Shown here: piece by piece, positions 45,061 through 56,262 of the stretch
How the letters are laid out: the number at the start of each line of letters is the position of its first letter
Position numbering within the stretch: the first letter of the stretch is position 1
Origin: Cephalotus follicularis
Taxonomy: Eukaryota > Streptophyta > Magnoliopsida > Oxalidales > Cephalotaceae
Direction: 5' to 3'
NCBI GenBank assembly: GCA_001972305.1
Contig: BDDD01002381.1
Location: forward strand, 107,832-171,831
Length of the DNA: 64,000 nt
Notes under the pieces: generated by a model
What the model was told of the DNA's origin: nothing
What the model saw: only the letters and a program-made list of their open reading frames with translations
Databases searched by the model: none
Translations under genes and position numbers: made by a program

Positions 45061-45368
45061 GAGTGTGGTGGGGGAGAAAGAGAGAGTGGGAGAGAGAAAG
45101 TGAAAAATAATATAAAATAGGGTTTTTTAAAAATTTTTAAATGCTGAAATTAGTTTGAACACATAAATAAAAAACCAAATATTGTTTTATTTATTCATGG
45201 ACTTAATGTCAAAACCCACTAGGCTAAGGCCAAAACCAGCTTAGCCTAGCCAAAAGAAAAACAAACCGAAAAATGGGCAGTCCATAAACAGAAAAAAAAT
45301 AATCGCCAGACCACACGAAACAGATCGAAAAGGTCCAAAAATTCTATACGGAAAAATGGGATATTACA

Positions 45369-45982
45369 AAACTCGTAACAAAATCCATCGCAGTACTATC
45401 CCATTTCCATACTGGAACCTCCAAGGGCTGTAACAAACCACTAGCACTGTAGTGTTCGATCTTGACCTGCTGACAGACCAAACACTTCCCAACAAACTCC
45501 ACTACGTCCCTCTTCATTCCGTTCCATCAGAAATTTTGCTTTAAGTCTGTATATGTTTTTGTAGAACCCGAATGTATAGAAAATGGAGAATTGTGTGACT
45601 CATATAGAACAACCTCTCTCACAGTAGAATCAGTCAGAACACACAACCGACTACCCAACCATATAACATGCTCATCTACATGAAACTCTAACTGTTTACC
45701 CTTTTCAACATTCTGAACTAAGGCCCAAAGCTAACCGTCATCACTCTGAGCTACCTTAATTTGAGATATAAGAGTAGGCTCCATACTCATGCCAGCCATA
45801 TACCCATCTGAACCCCGAACGAACAGTTTCAAATCCAATTGCTCCATATCTGCTATCAAATGCGACTGAGTAACCAAAGCTGCCACACTCTCAGGACTCT
45901 TTCTATTAAGAACATCAGCTAACACGTTTGCTTTACTAGGGTGGTATTGAATATTCAGATCGTAATCCTTCAAAAGCTCCAA
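45369..45982 (-). pseudogene. Element C RNase H end and integrase N-terminal zinc domain
   Basis: 45982-45731 reads [27 protein letters not shown], the RNase H-integrase junction. Lower, 45650-45480 holds HNSPFSIHSGSTKTYTDLKQ and KCLVCQQVKIEH, the H-X3-5-H...C-X2-C zinc finger. Then come SASGLLQPLEVPVWKWDSTAMDFVTSL with the approach to the first catalytic Asp. Stops lie at about 45730 and 45530. At 45369 the coding sequence is split by solo LTR E. Confidence 0.86.
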
Positions 45983-46432
45983 CCATCGCCTCTAACGCAT
46001 GTTCAACTATTTCTGCGTGAAAATGTATTTGAGACTCTTATGATCGGTAAAGAAGCCACAAGTTTCTCCGTACAAGTAGTGTCTCCATATCTTCAAAGCA
46101 AACATAAATGCCGCCAACACAAGATCATGAGTAGGGTAGTTTACTTCATAAGGCTTCAAATGTCTCAAAGCATATGCTATCATATGACCATGCTGCATCA
46201 GAACACAACCCAATCCCTTTTTAGAAGAATCACTATAAATCTGGTATGCACCCGACCCAGACGGCAAACGAAGAATTGGTGCAGACACAAGACCATTCTT
46301 CAACTTCTCAAAGCTTGCTTCCCTTTCATCATTCCATAAAAACTTAGCTCCCTGCCTCATAAGCTGAGTAAGTGGCAAGGCTATGGAGGAGAAGCCTTCC
46401 ACGAACCACCTATAGTAACTAGCCAAACCCAA
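45983..46432 (-). pseudogene. Element C RNase H
   Basis: 141 codons open: [23 protein letters not shown] (RT thumb end), [30 protein letters not shown], then RNase H with [18 protein letters not shown] (catalytic Asp), [25 protein letters not shown] (DLVLAA where DLELAA is usual, so the catalytic Glu is lost) and [13 protein letters not shown] frame break near 46010 follows. Confidence 0.9.
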
Positions 46433-47062
46433 AAAGCTCCTGACCTATGATACTGTAGTAGGTCTCGGCCATTTACTAATAGCCTAAACCTTAGCAGGAT
46501 CAACACTAATACCTTCCGCTGTAACCACGTGGCCTAAGAACGACACCTGCTCCAACCAGAACTCACATTTTGAAAACTTTGCGTATAGCTGATTTGTCCT
46601 CAAAATACCAAGCACTATACGAAGTTGATCTCTTCGACTTCGAATACACAACGATATCATCGATGAACACAATCACAAATCGATCCAAAGACTCATGAAA
46701 TACATGATTCATCAAATCCATAAAGACTGCTGGTACATTAGTAAGCTCAAACGGCATTACCAGAAATTCATAATGCCCATATCGTGTGCGAAAAGCAGTC
46801 TTAGGCACATCTTCATCTTTTACCCAAACTGATGACATCCCGACCTCAAATAAATCTTAGAAAAATACCGTGCACCTTGGAGTTCATCAAACAGGTCATC
46901 AATCCTAGGCAAAGGGTATTTATTATGAAAAGTGATTCGATTCAATTCTCTGTAGTCTATGCAAAGCCTCATAGATCCGTCTTTCTTCTTCACAAACAAA
47001 ACCGGAGCTCCCCATGGCGAAACACTCAGCCGGATAAAACCCCGATCTAAAAACTCTTGCAA
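46433..47062 (-). pseudogene. Element C reverse transcriptase
   Basis: 47062-46820 reads [51 protein letters not shown] frameshift near 46830 is consistent with a missing base. 46825-46563 continues [24 protein letters not shown] and the active site FIDDIVVYS. 46672-46484 ends with [31 protein letters not shown] further frame break lies near 46625. Confidence 0.9.
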
Positions 47063-47527
47063 CTACTCCTTCAGCTCTTGCAACTCAAGTGGTGCCATCC
47101 TATAAGGTGCTTTAGATATCGGTGCTGCCCCAGGAATGAGCTCAATGGTAAACTCCACTTCCCGTTGCGGTGGCAAACCCGGTAACTCCTCCCGAAACAC
47201 ATCTGAAAACTCTCTAACCACAGGATAATCCTCAAGGCGAGGTTCATCCTTAGAGATATCTTTCACAACAGTTAAGAATCCATCCGCGCCTATAGCTACT
47301 AGCTTATGAGCTTTCATAACAGATATAATCTTAACATCCTTCATAAGCCGTGAACCCTGATAAATAAAATTAGGTCGATCCACATCTCCAAACAAGATCC
47401 TCCGAGCGTGACAATCAATCGTAGCCCGATGGCGATCCAACCAGTCCATACCCAGAATCACATCGAAATCATGCTTATCAATAGGAAGAAGATCCGCATC
47501 ACAAATCCAATCATAAAAAAAAAAAGG

Positions 47528-47564
<37 letters not shown>

Positions 47565-47760
47565 AAAAAGGGGTAGAAAGAACCAAAGATGGATCAAACA
47601 ACTGCGAAGGCATCCCAAGATGCCGAACAAAAGGTCTCTCTACAACCGAGTGCGTCGACCCAGTATCATATAACACATAAGCCCTACAGTTACCAACAGA
47701 AATAAAACCCAAAATTGTACATGGAGCATTAGAAGCCAGATGAGTCGTGATGGCAAAGAC
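47063..47760 (-). pseudogene. Element C protease and protease-RT linker, with poly(T) block
   Basis: Upstream part (about 47760-47570): VFAITTHLASNAPCTILGF, then YVLYDTGSTHSVVERPFVRHLG with the catalytic D-T-G, and DPSLVLSTP. There the coding sequence runs into a run of about 50 Ts (see 47515-47563) and resumes as DADLLPIDKHDFDVILGMDWLDRHRATIDC. The linker follows with DYPVVREFSDVFREELPGLPPQREVEF and GAAPISKAPYRMAP. One stop separates it from RT at about 47065. Protease would process the polyprotein. Confidence 0.87.
47515..47563. repeat. Long A-run (T-run on coding strand) within C protease
   Basis: About 49 bases almost all A, broken only by GG near 47526, followed by CAAAAAGGGG. It replaces roughly 15-20 codons of the protease flap-to-ILGMDW region. 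In the coding strand it reads as a stretch of Phe. Real slippage expansion or assembly/sequencing artefact cannot be separated here. Confidence 0.8.
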
Positions 47761-48910
47761 TCGTCCTCCCACATTGCGTTGCCCAGCATCAGCACCATTA
47801 CCCTTCCTCTCCTTCGCATGAGGATCCGGAAAATCCTTCACAAAGTGACCCATATGTCCACACACAAAGAAGGGCCCCACTGGCTTTATAACATATTCCA
47901 ACTGGATGATACCTACCACAAGTATCACATCGAGCAATTTGAACATTGGAGTTACCCCTACCACAAGCTCCCTGTGCATTTCTCTGATCATTTCCTTGCT
48001 AACGTTGTTGACCACCATCTTTATTCTGCTTGTGATCTTTCTTATATTGATAACCACTTCGGCCCTTATTCCATGAACCGCCTTGACCCTTATTCTGTTG
48101 TCCATAATCTTGTTCATTCATGTTCCGTTTCTTGTCCCCATCTTGGCGTGCTACCTGGAAGTCCAATCTCTCCAATTCAATGTTTTTCGCAGCATTTGCA
48201 ACTTCAGCTACATAAGCAAACATGGAGTTTATCAACTTTCCCCTAAACTGGTAGTGCAACGTCCATTTAAGTCTTTCAGCTTGTTCCGATGCTAACCCTA
48301 CTGCGGATCCAGCAAACCCAGCCAGTCTAGTGAAATGGGCCAAGAACTTTGAAACTGTTTCTCCATCCTTTTGCCTAGTGTTAACGAACTCCATTGCATA
48401 AGCCTCATTCTCAGAAGTTGGGAAATACTGCAGATAGAAGACTTCCCGGAACTCAGACCATAACAGAGCATCAACTTAATTTCCACCCTTAGCCAATTTC
48501 AAGGTCTTCCACCACTTCTAAGCGTCCCCATCGAGCTTGTAAGAAGCCAATCTTACCTTCTGCTGATCATCACATCCCAGCACATCAAAAATCTTTTCCA
48601 TGTGTGCTATCCAGTGTTCAGCTTCCATAGGTGTAAGAGCTGAACTGAAAGACTGAGGCCTCTGCTTTTGAAACCACTCAAGCCAATCATAGGCGGCAAT
48701 GTCAAGCCTATCCCCAGTTTCCATGCATACCTGAACATATGCCGGAGCATTCTCCTCAACAACTTGTTCCCGATTCTGTTGATGCATAACACGATTTACC
48801 TCCTAAGCCACTGCCTGACGTACCAACTCCTATACAGAAGGCGCATTTCTGACTTCATTCCGAGCCCAAACTTGTGCAGTTCTCTGAAGAGTGTTTCTTG
48901 TAAGTACCAT
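47761..48910 (-). pseudogene. Element C gag
   Basis: The likely start is the ATG at 48910 (MVLTRNTLQRTAQVWARNE), with stops soon after. 48787-48518 reads YDWLEWFQKQRPQSFSSALTPMEAEHWIAHMEKIFDVLGCDDQQKVRLASYKL, the start of the Retrotrans_gag domain. 48470-48200 continues EFREVFYLQYFPTSE, AYAMEFVNTRQKDGETVSKFLAHFTRLAGF, and SMFAYVAEVANAAKNIE. A Q/G/K-rich tail follows, and a zinc-knuckle region near 47850 (CGHMGHFVKDF; the last Cys is lost). Several stops and frameshifts occur. Confidence 0.87.
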
Positions 48911-49082
48911 CTACAAAAAGAAACCAAATCATGAAATGTCAAATCGAAACACAAAAATCAAAAAAAAAAACATATCAGAATGACCATAACGTAATAGCCC
49001 TAACCTAAGTCTACCCAATCTCACAGGTCAAACCTAGTTAGGTCTTCTAAGGAACAAAACCTATTTCTCTGATACCATAATC
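48911..49082 (-). other. Element C leader and primer-binding site
   Basis: The minus strand TGGTATCAGAGA at 49077-49066 is the initiator-Met tRNA PBS, five bases inside the LTR end at 49083. The leader (CTAACCTAAGTCTACC, CTCACAGGTCAAACCTAG) is shared with the leader of LTR E copy 2 at 54224-54313, which shows that families C and E are related. Confidence 0.88.
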
Positions 49083-51783
49083 TGTAACACCCCCGAGCTG
49101 TGGGAGCCCGTACAGGTCATAATACAGAAACATAACATAACATAATAAAAGGCTCAGCTTTATTAAAAACGTGATGGTTTAAAACTTAACTGATAGTATA
49201 CTGAAACTGATCATAAACTGAATACTTATTCATAATCCAAAAGTTAGGGACTAAAACTAAAATATTATTCGTAAAAACAGGCCCTACTATGACCATCAGA
49301 TAACATAAACATAGTGGGATCAACTCCTAGAGGATCCTTAAACATAAAGGAGTCACTCTCGTCACACATTGCCCCGTTGCTCCTGATAACCTGCTGCATG
49401 GAAACAAAAACACGGCTGAGAAAACATCAGTACGAATATAGAATGAAAAAACAGTAAACGATATTTAAAGAAGCAGAATTCTTAGGCAGTACAACAATTT
49501 AAACATTCTTGTAATTACCCACGACAAAACATATAAACCAATTTCATAGCTTTGAAAACATAAATCATACCTTTCCAAACATAGGTTCCATAACTGAGCA
49601 TCATAACATAACACATATCAGAAACACATATAGCAAGGGATTCGCGAAATCCACAGTGCCAAATAGGATTGAAGTGTACGACACTACACAAACAATTCTC
49701 ATATCATAACATATCATATAACATATAACTAGAATCGATCCATACGCCTCTATCAGAAATCCTATCCAAGGATATCATAGAGAGATGCCGTAAACTAATC
49801 ACACCGTTACAGAAAGTGTCATGTCCCCATGCCAGGCCTAGGACATACCTATGGTACGCCCCATAGGTGGGTACAAAAGCTCAGTATTTCACCATTTCAA
49901 AACATTGATTTTATCATAATCAATTTAAAACACATAAGAAACGGTTTTCAAAAACATATTCATAAATCGTTACCAAACGATATAAAAACATGCTTTCATA
50001 AACGGAGAATCAACTCATTTAATTCCACAATAAAGAGATGATTGCTTAACATTTCTTAAACATATCATAATCGAATTATTAAAGTCAGAAATATTTAACT
50101 CATAAAATATCAAGTGACTTTATTTTCAAAAATCCAAAACATAATGGAGTCATAAACTGAAAGGGACATATTCATAAAATTGAATTTATTTCAATTAAAT
50201 AAGATCTCCAAGAAAAGAGTATCAAAGAGTAGAAAATCCGTACCTTATGCGATTACCGAATTAACTTACGAATAACTGATAAATCTAATAACCCCACGTA
50301 GCACAATAACCTATGCAATATAACAACATTCATATAAGGGTCTAAAAATCATTTTAGGCATATATCAGAATCATAAAGTTGTTTAAAACAAAACCGAACC
50401 CAATGGAAGAACAAACGGATAAGAGAATATGAAAACAAAAATTTACAGGACAATCCAGTCGACTAAAATAAGACTCCAGTAGACTGTCCAAAGTGTGGCA
50501 GTTGACTATGCGACAGGCCCAGCAGACTACACAACTAGAACAACTGGCAGTCGACTGTGACAGGGGTACAGTCTGCTGCACAACATAAAACAGTCGACTG
50601 TATTCATAAGACAGTCGGCTACACAAGCAAAACAATCGACTGGTCATATAAACAGCAGACTGTTCTGAATTATAGAACAACAAACCTTGAAAGTTTTGTG
50701 CAATCTTGCTGCAAAAACTTGGATTAACCAAAACTAGAAGTCTACCAACACTTAAAATGACACTATATGGCATTTAAAACAATAACATAACACTGAATTC
50801 AGGTAAGATATGTTGACAGTGATTAATTTAAGGTGAGAGATGAACTTAAACCATGCATACCTCTTCCTAATAAATTTTCTATTAAGTTAACATTATCATA
50901 TCTTAAAACCAGATTACAAAATACATATGAGATGTCTACATGCTTACTAACATTCTCAGAACAATTGGAAAAACATGTAAAGGCAGAAACCAAAATTGAA
51001 ATTGAACTCTAGTAGCCTATGCATGCAAAAATGGATTCATGACAAAATTAACAAATGAAACATCATAGTAAGTCAACAACTGACCTGAAATGATGACACA
51101 AACTGTAGGAGAACACCGAATTCTCAAAGCTTAAACACTTATGTTGACAAAAATCAAAAGGAGAGAAAATACAGGTTCAAGAATTGACAATGGTATACAT
51201 ATCCAAATAAAACTATTTCTAAATTGATCCTTGTATAGACAAACCTGACTGATGAAGCACTAAGACGCAAAGAACACAGTTAAATCACACTAGCAGGTTC
51301 AGCAGCCACCAATACACAGAAAGCGAATGGCAGAAACAATGGCATTATCATACTTAAATAGCAAAATAGGAAGCAGAACGGAAAGGATAGAGAAAGAGGA
51401 AATAAAATCCAATCAGATAAGGAAAAGGGAGGATTTTTAGGGAGAGAAGAAGGAAAGAGGGAGAGATGTGCAAGAGAGGGAGTTTGGAGGGAGAGGGATA
51501 CGGGAGAGAGAGAGAGTTTGAGAGGGAGAAGGAAAAAAAATAATAAGGAAAACAAAAAAAAATAAAAAATTTTATTTTAAAAAGGTTTTAAAAGAATAAT
51601 TAATAAGATAAATTTGTAAACATATAATAACCTAAATCTTACCAAAACACATACACATATTACACATTCAAAATTAATGCTGGTATCAGTCAGCCCAAAA
51701 CATAAACCCAACATAAAGTAGACCAACAACTTATCAAAATAGATAAAAGCCCCAAAATACGTACGAACAAATAGGGTATTACA
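49083..51783 (-). repeat. 5' LTR of chromovirus C
   Basis: The minus strand starts TGTAATACCCTATTTG at 51783 and ends GGGGGTGTTACA at 49083 (2701 bases). It is the complete partner of the truncated 38613-41084. Differences are scattered single bases and short indels. It carries the motif array at 50456-50672 and GAGAGA runs near 51490. Confidence 0.9.
50456..50672. repeat. About 21-bp array of CAGTCGACTG motif in 5' LTR of C
   Basis: Copies start at about 50456, 50477, 50499, 50520, 50548, 50569, 50591, 50612, 50633 and 50653. Steps are 20-22 bases with one of 28. The two LTRs have equivalent arrays; most positions are conserved but motif bases vary between them (for example CAGTTGACTA here against CAGTCGACTA). 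Confidence 0.88.
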
Positions 51784-53326
51784 GAGGATGTGATGCTTTA
51801 TACCATTTCCCCGTTCTCATGTAGCCTCCTTTGTTCTATAACATTGTTATAATACCTTCACCAACGAGATACTTTTACTTCTCAATTTTTTAATCCATCG
51901 ATCAAGGAGTCGGACAGGAGTCTCAACAAGCTCATGTCCGGCTCCAACTGTAATGATTTTCATTAAAGCACATGAAAAGGGTTAGGCTGGTACTTCTTTA
52001 ACCTTGAAACGTGGAAGACATTCTGTGCATTCGATAAATTTGGACGTACGGAAAGTCGGTAGGCCGCCATACCTACTCTTTCAAGGATTACGAAAGGTCT
52101 TATAAAGCGAGGAGATAGCTTTCCTTTCTTGCCGAACCTCAGGATACCTTCAAAAAGGTGAGACCTTAAGAAAAATAGGTCTCCCACTGCAATTTCCAAT
52201 TCTCTTATACGGTGATCTACATAACTTTTCCATCTATTTGTACCATTTAACAGTCTTACTTTGATAACCTTTTCAATATTTTCTTGTACCAATTATGGTC
52301 CCAAAAATACTCTGTTCACCCATTTTGAACTAACAAAATGGGGTTCTTTCAGACTGATCATCAACTTGGGGATGGAAAATAGATTTGAAACATTGTTGGG
52401 TACCAGGAGCTGCTTTAAATTTTTCCAGAATCGGGACATAATAACGAGGGTCTCTGTCAGACACTACATTGATCGGCACTCCGTGGAGACTTACAATCTC
52501 GTATATATACAGAGCTGCAATCCGTTCGAGGGAGTAGGTGGTTTTGATCTCATGGAGAAGAGCACTTTTAGAGAAGTGATCAGCAATTACTCGTATAGCA
52601 TTTAGGTTACTCAGTGTTCTTGGAAATCCAGGACGCTTCCCGTTGCGCTACGCTGATTCATGGTATATCCTCTACCTTTCACGGTAGGTATCGATCCCGT
52701 AAGTTAAGTGGTAAGGTAAGCTCGTGGTAACGGTGCCTACTCTTCCTTCATATCATTTTCCATATTAAGCTTCAGATCCAGGTACATCTTGCTAATCGCT
52801 AAACGTTTGAGAAACAGGAGCTATAGGCTTGTGACCATAGCTCATCCTTCAGCCGTTTATTGTAAAGGATACACACTCTGCCTCAGAATCTTATCAGTCC
52901 GTCACCATGAATCAAGAATCCAAATCACCATCCAGCTTGATCATTCATGCAACGCAACCATAAGCAACAATATGTCCGTGCTTATGTTTCTCGGGTTCTC
53001 TTCCAGAACATTGGATGTACCTGTATGTGAGGAATTGTCAGACAAGCTAGACGACAGCTTAACGCGTCTGCTACAACACTAGCTTTTGCCCATATGGTAT
53101 TGGATTTCACAAATATAGTTATTGAGGAATTCCATCCATTTCCTTTGTCTCATGTTCAAGTCTTTCTATGAAATTAGGTACTTCAAGCTTTTGTGATCGA
53201 CATACACCTCAAACTTGTACCATATAGATAGTGCCTCCATTTTCGCAGAGCAAAACTATATCTTCCAACTCCAGGTCATGGGTTGGTTAACTTTCTTCAT
53301 TAGATTTCAATTTCCTTGAGGCATAC
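51784..53326 (-). pseudogene. Gypsy element F integrase and RNase H remnants
   Basis: 52292-51963 reads YVDHRIRELEIAVGDLFFLRS, GKLSPRFIRPFVILERVGMAAYRLSV, NVFHVSRLKKYQPNPFHVL. Below it chromodomain remnants (LLDRWIKKLRSKSISLVKVL) run to the C LTR. 52600-52320 gives EIVSLHGVPINVVSDRDPRY and SIFHPQVDDQSERT. 53326-53110 is an RNase H fragment (YASRKLKSNEES, PTHDLEL), and 52650-53100 is badly decayed. Element C inserted at its 3' side and LTR G at 53327 interrupts it. Clearly dead. Confidence 0.8.
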
Positions 53327-54060
53327 TGTAACGCCCAGCATTTACATATGTTGTAATTTCACGATGTAAATGTACTTTTATTGTGGAATTAATAAAATGA
53401 TGGATTTCCCAACTTTGATGATGTTTTCCAAACTCTAATGATATTGATTTTGGAATAGAAATGTTAAAGAAATTTAAAAGTGTATGATTAAGCAAAATGG
53501 CACAGTTTTTAGTTTAAAGCGGCGACGCATACACAACAAAAATGCGAACGTGGACCATGCACATGCACGTCGACGCTTGTTGAAATCGAGGGGTTAACTA
53601 AATACATATACTGTCTCATATCAGTATATATAAGTAGTTAACTGTCACATCGGTTCATTCACAAAATATTTTGAGCATCCATGCAATGCCCACCCATTCA
53701 ATAACAGTCCATCCGATCACTAATCATTCAATAAAGACCCATTCGATCACTGTCTGATCAATAACGATCTATTCGATCACTGTCCGTTCTATAACGGGTC
53801 ACACGATCACTATCCGTTCAACAATGGTCCTTACAATCACGATCTGTTCAATAACGATCCTTAACGATACTATGCGATCGATAACGATACACTAGCCATA
53901 CATACACTATCCATTCACAATGACCATTCATATTCTATCTCGATCAACAACTATTCAATAAGGAAGCTATTCAGATAACACTTATGCTTTTAGGCCCATT
54001 CGATCGATCGCTTAGCATTACGGCTCATTCGGTCGGTCTTTTAATCGCTATACAGTTGGC
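53327..54060 (+). repeat. LTR G (related to LTR H), truncated or internally deleted
   Basis: It begins TGTAACGCCCAGC at 53327, inside the RNase H of F. The first 200 bases resemble the start of LTR H (GATGATGYTTCCCAAA-type, GGAATAGAAATGTTAAAGAAATT-type blocks). It carries GCGGCGACGC and CGTCGACGCTTG motifs at 53521-53580 and then the 30-base tandem repeat. The right end is not clear; no terminal CA plus CATAC duplication was confirmed. Confidence 0.55.
53696..53895. repeat. 30-bp minisatellite in G
   Basis: Six consecutive units of exactly 30 bases start at 53701, 53731, 53761, 53791, 53821 and 53851, with a partial at 53881. Consensus ATAACGRTCC + ATTCGATCAC + TATCCGTTCA. Each unit looks like two 15-base half-units (ATTCGATCAC and CCGTTCAATAAC). 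Related units occur at 57640-57800. Confidence 0.9.
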
Positions 54061-54314
54061 TCATACCGTGCATCCTCTTGTGAAATAGCTGACTCAGCTT
54101 TCGGATTAACATTCCTTAGTCGTCCAACTCTTCGTGTCATCAAAGAAACAAAACCGAAACGGAGTAAAAAAAAGAGAGACAGAAAACTGAAATTCAAAGG
54201 ACATATCGAAACGACTCTTAAGGAATAGCCCTAACCCAAATGTCTACCCATCTCACAGGTCAAACCTAGATAGGTCTTCTAAGGAAAGAAAAACCTATTC
54301 TCTGTTACCATAAC
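54061..54314 (-). other. Leader and primer-binding site of LTR E copy 2
   Basis: 54224-54313 matches the leader of element C (CTCACAGGTCAAACCTAG, AGGTCTTCTAAGGAA). The minus strand TATGGTAACAGA (about 54310-54300) is a mutated initiator-Met PBS next to the LTR end. 54061-54223 is unassigned leader with a short A/G-rich run. Confidence 0.7.
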
Positions 54315-56262
54315 TGTAACACCCCCGATTCAGAACCGGGATCACTCCCGATTCGGGATCGGTGTGTCACACAAAACTGAACTAAAAACATATCAACTTT
54401 ATTTTCGAAACGTGTCAAAACCATAAAACATTATCAATTTCGTAAATGAAGAAGCCTAGCAAAACTATTTTCAGTTCAAAATATCAGATAGCCAAGGAAA
54501 CGAGACAAATCCGTACACATCCATTAGGCAATAAAACGGGTTTTATTCAATCAAAAACCGATCGATGATAACCAAGAAAGGGAATCCATACCAAATACAG
54601 AATATGAAATTATCTCAAATAGAATCAGACGGATAGCCAAGAAAGAAGGACATCAGTACTTCATTTACTAAAACAAAACCGAATTTATCCCAACAATACC
54701 GAAGGAGATATCAAGGAACGAAACATCCGTGCAAAAACATAAAAGTGAAACGGGATAGTTCCAATAAAATCAGATAGCCAAAGAGCAAAAAATCAATACA
54801 TTTCAACAACAAATTCGATTCAGATAAAACCGAATGATAACTAAAACAAAGAATCCGTATTTTATTCTCAAAACAGAAATGAATTTGTATTCTAGTAAAA
54901 TCAGTAAGAGTATATCAAGAAAAGAAGATCCGTACATAACGAAAGATAAAGCTGAAATTTATTCCTTAACAAACCAGTAGGAGGGTATCAAAGAAAGAGT
55001 TATCCATACCTCATGCGATCACCAAAACAACCTCAAGAATATATATTGAGACTTCTCTAGACCGCTCATTGGTTGTTGCAAATATCTAAAAGAAATAAAA
55101 TCTTTCTCATAAGGACTTGAAATAAAATCAGACCTCGACTCATGGGTCATTGTACACTAATCATAACCATATAAGATAACAATAGGTTTGCTAAGTCCAA
55201 TTCGCATAAGTCTCAGCTAAACATATTTTTGAATTCGCTAAGGTAAGTCCAAGTTGTCCAATTCATCCAATTTCGAATCATAATACTAGTTCAGCTCATA
55301 ATATCGTAAAACGATTACATAAATACATAATTCAACCGAAAACAGAATTTAACGGAGTAGGGTTTAGAGTTTACCAAAATAAGTCAGAACGGAGCACAGA
55401 GCCATAATCACATCGCGGAACTAGAGCGGATCACACCTATGCGGAGAATGGAGTCAGAAAATGTCAAAAAAATGTGTCGCCGGAGACTGCCGCGGGTGGG
55501 CTCATGCCCCGCCGCTGGTCAGCGTGTGTCTGTCACGCGTCACCGGTCAGTAGCCGTGAGGGTCCGATCTGGAGCATTTGAGGTCGGGGATCACATATCC
55601 AGGGCGCATTTTCCATGAATCCATCGCATTTCATTGGAACAGACGCTTTTGACCACGGTTGGACTTTACGCCGATCTGCTTTTCCGGCGTCGCCAAGGGT
55701 CGAGGCTGGTCGGGTTTGCTTCCTCTCGATGCCAGGATGCCGAATATGTGATTGACTTCTCGTGACGATCACCAGAGCGGGAGATTTGATGCCAAACAGA
55801 TGCGGGAGAGAGAAGACGTCGCGCACGCCGGTGGAGACGTTGGCCGGTGCAGGGGTTAGGTCCGGTGGACTCAGGAGACTGTGAGGGTTCAACCGGTGCC
55901 TTCACCAGTGCCATATTGGCACTGACGCCGGTGACAACGGCTGAGTGAGGAGAGAGAACGGGAGAGACGGCGAGAGAGAGAGAAGGAGAGAGAGAGAAAG
56001 AGAAAAATAAAGTAAAGTAGGGTTTTTGAATTTCTTAAATGCTGAAAATGGTTTTAGCACAAAAATAAAAAGCCAAAATTTGTTTTATTTATTCATAAAC
56101 TTAATATCAAAACCCACTAGGCTAAGGCTAAAACCCGCTTAGCCTAACCAAAAGCAAAACAAACTGAAAAATGGGCAGTCCACAAACTGAAAAAAAATCG
56201 ACAGCCCACACCAAACAAATCGAAAAGCCCAAAAATTCTATACGGAAAAACGGGATATTACA
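54315..56262 (-). repeat. LTR E copy 2 (5' LTR, internally deleted)
   Basis: The minus strand starts TGTAATATCCCG at 56262 and ends GGGGGTGTTACA at 54315. At 1.95 kb it lacks about 1.3 kb present in 42164-45368 (roughly 42250-43560 of that copy). A PBS and leader follow it on the minus strand, so it was a 5' LTR. It keeps the GC-rich island with the MALVKAPVEP frame (55914-55666). Confidence 0.85.

Larger units (their letters stand above)
42164..45368 (-). mobile_element. Solo LTR E inserted in element C integrase
   Basis: The minus strand begins TGTAATATCCC at 45368 and ends GGGGGTGTTACA at 42164, about 3.2 kb. Coding sequence of C integrase stops at one edge (FVTSL) and resumes at the other (PRTF). 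Flanks are AAACC (42159-42163) and AAACT (45369-45373), a 5-bp target duplication with one change. No internal sequence remains, so this is a solo LTR. A second copy with PBS lies at 54315-56262. It holds GAAACAAAA-type degenerate repeats (about 42570-42850) and a GC-rich island (44570-45030). Confidence 0.9.

Noticed and set aside
47515..47563. Poly(A) as the tail of a SINE, LINE or processed pseudogene
   Set aside because: No retroposed body or target duplication is next to it, and element C coding sequence lies on both sides.
53696..53895. 30-bp repeats as a CRISPR array
   Set aside because: There are no unique spacers between the units; they are head-to-tail, diverged, and lie in plant LTR DNA. 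It is a minisatellite.
54061..54100. Right-hand CATAC as the target duplication of LTR G
   Set aside because: A CATAC occurs near 54065, but the preceding bases do not end in CA and the sequence beyond does not continue the RNase H of F.
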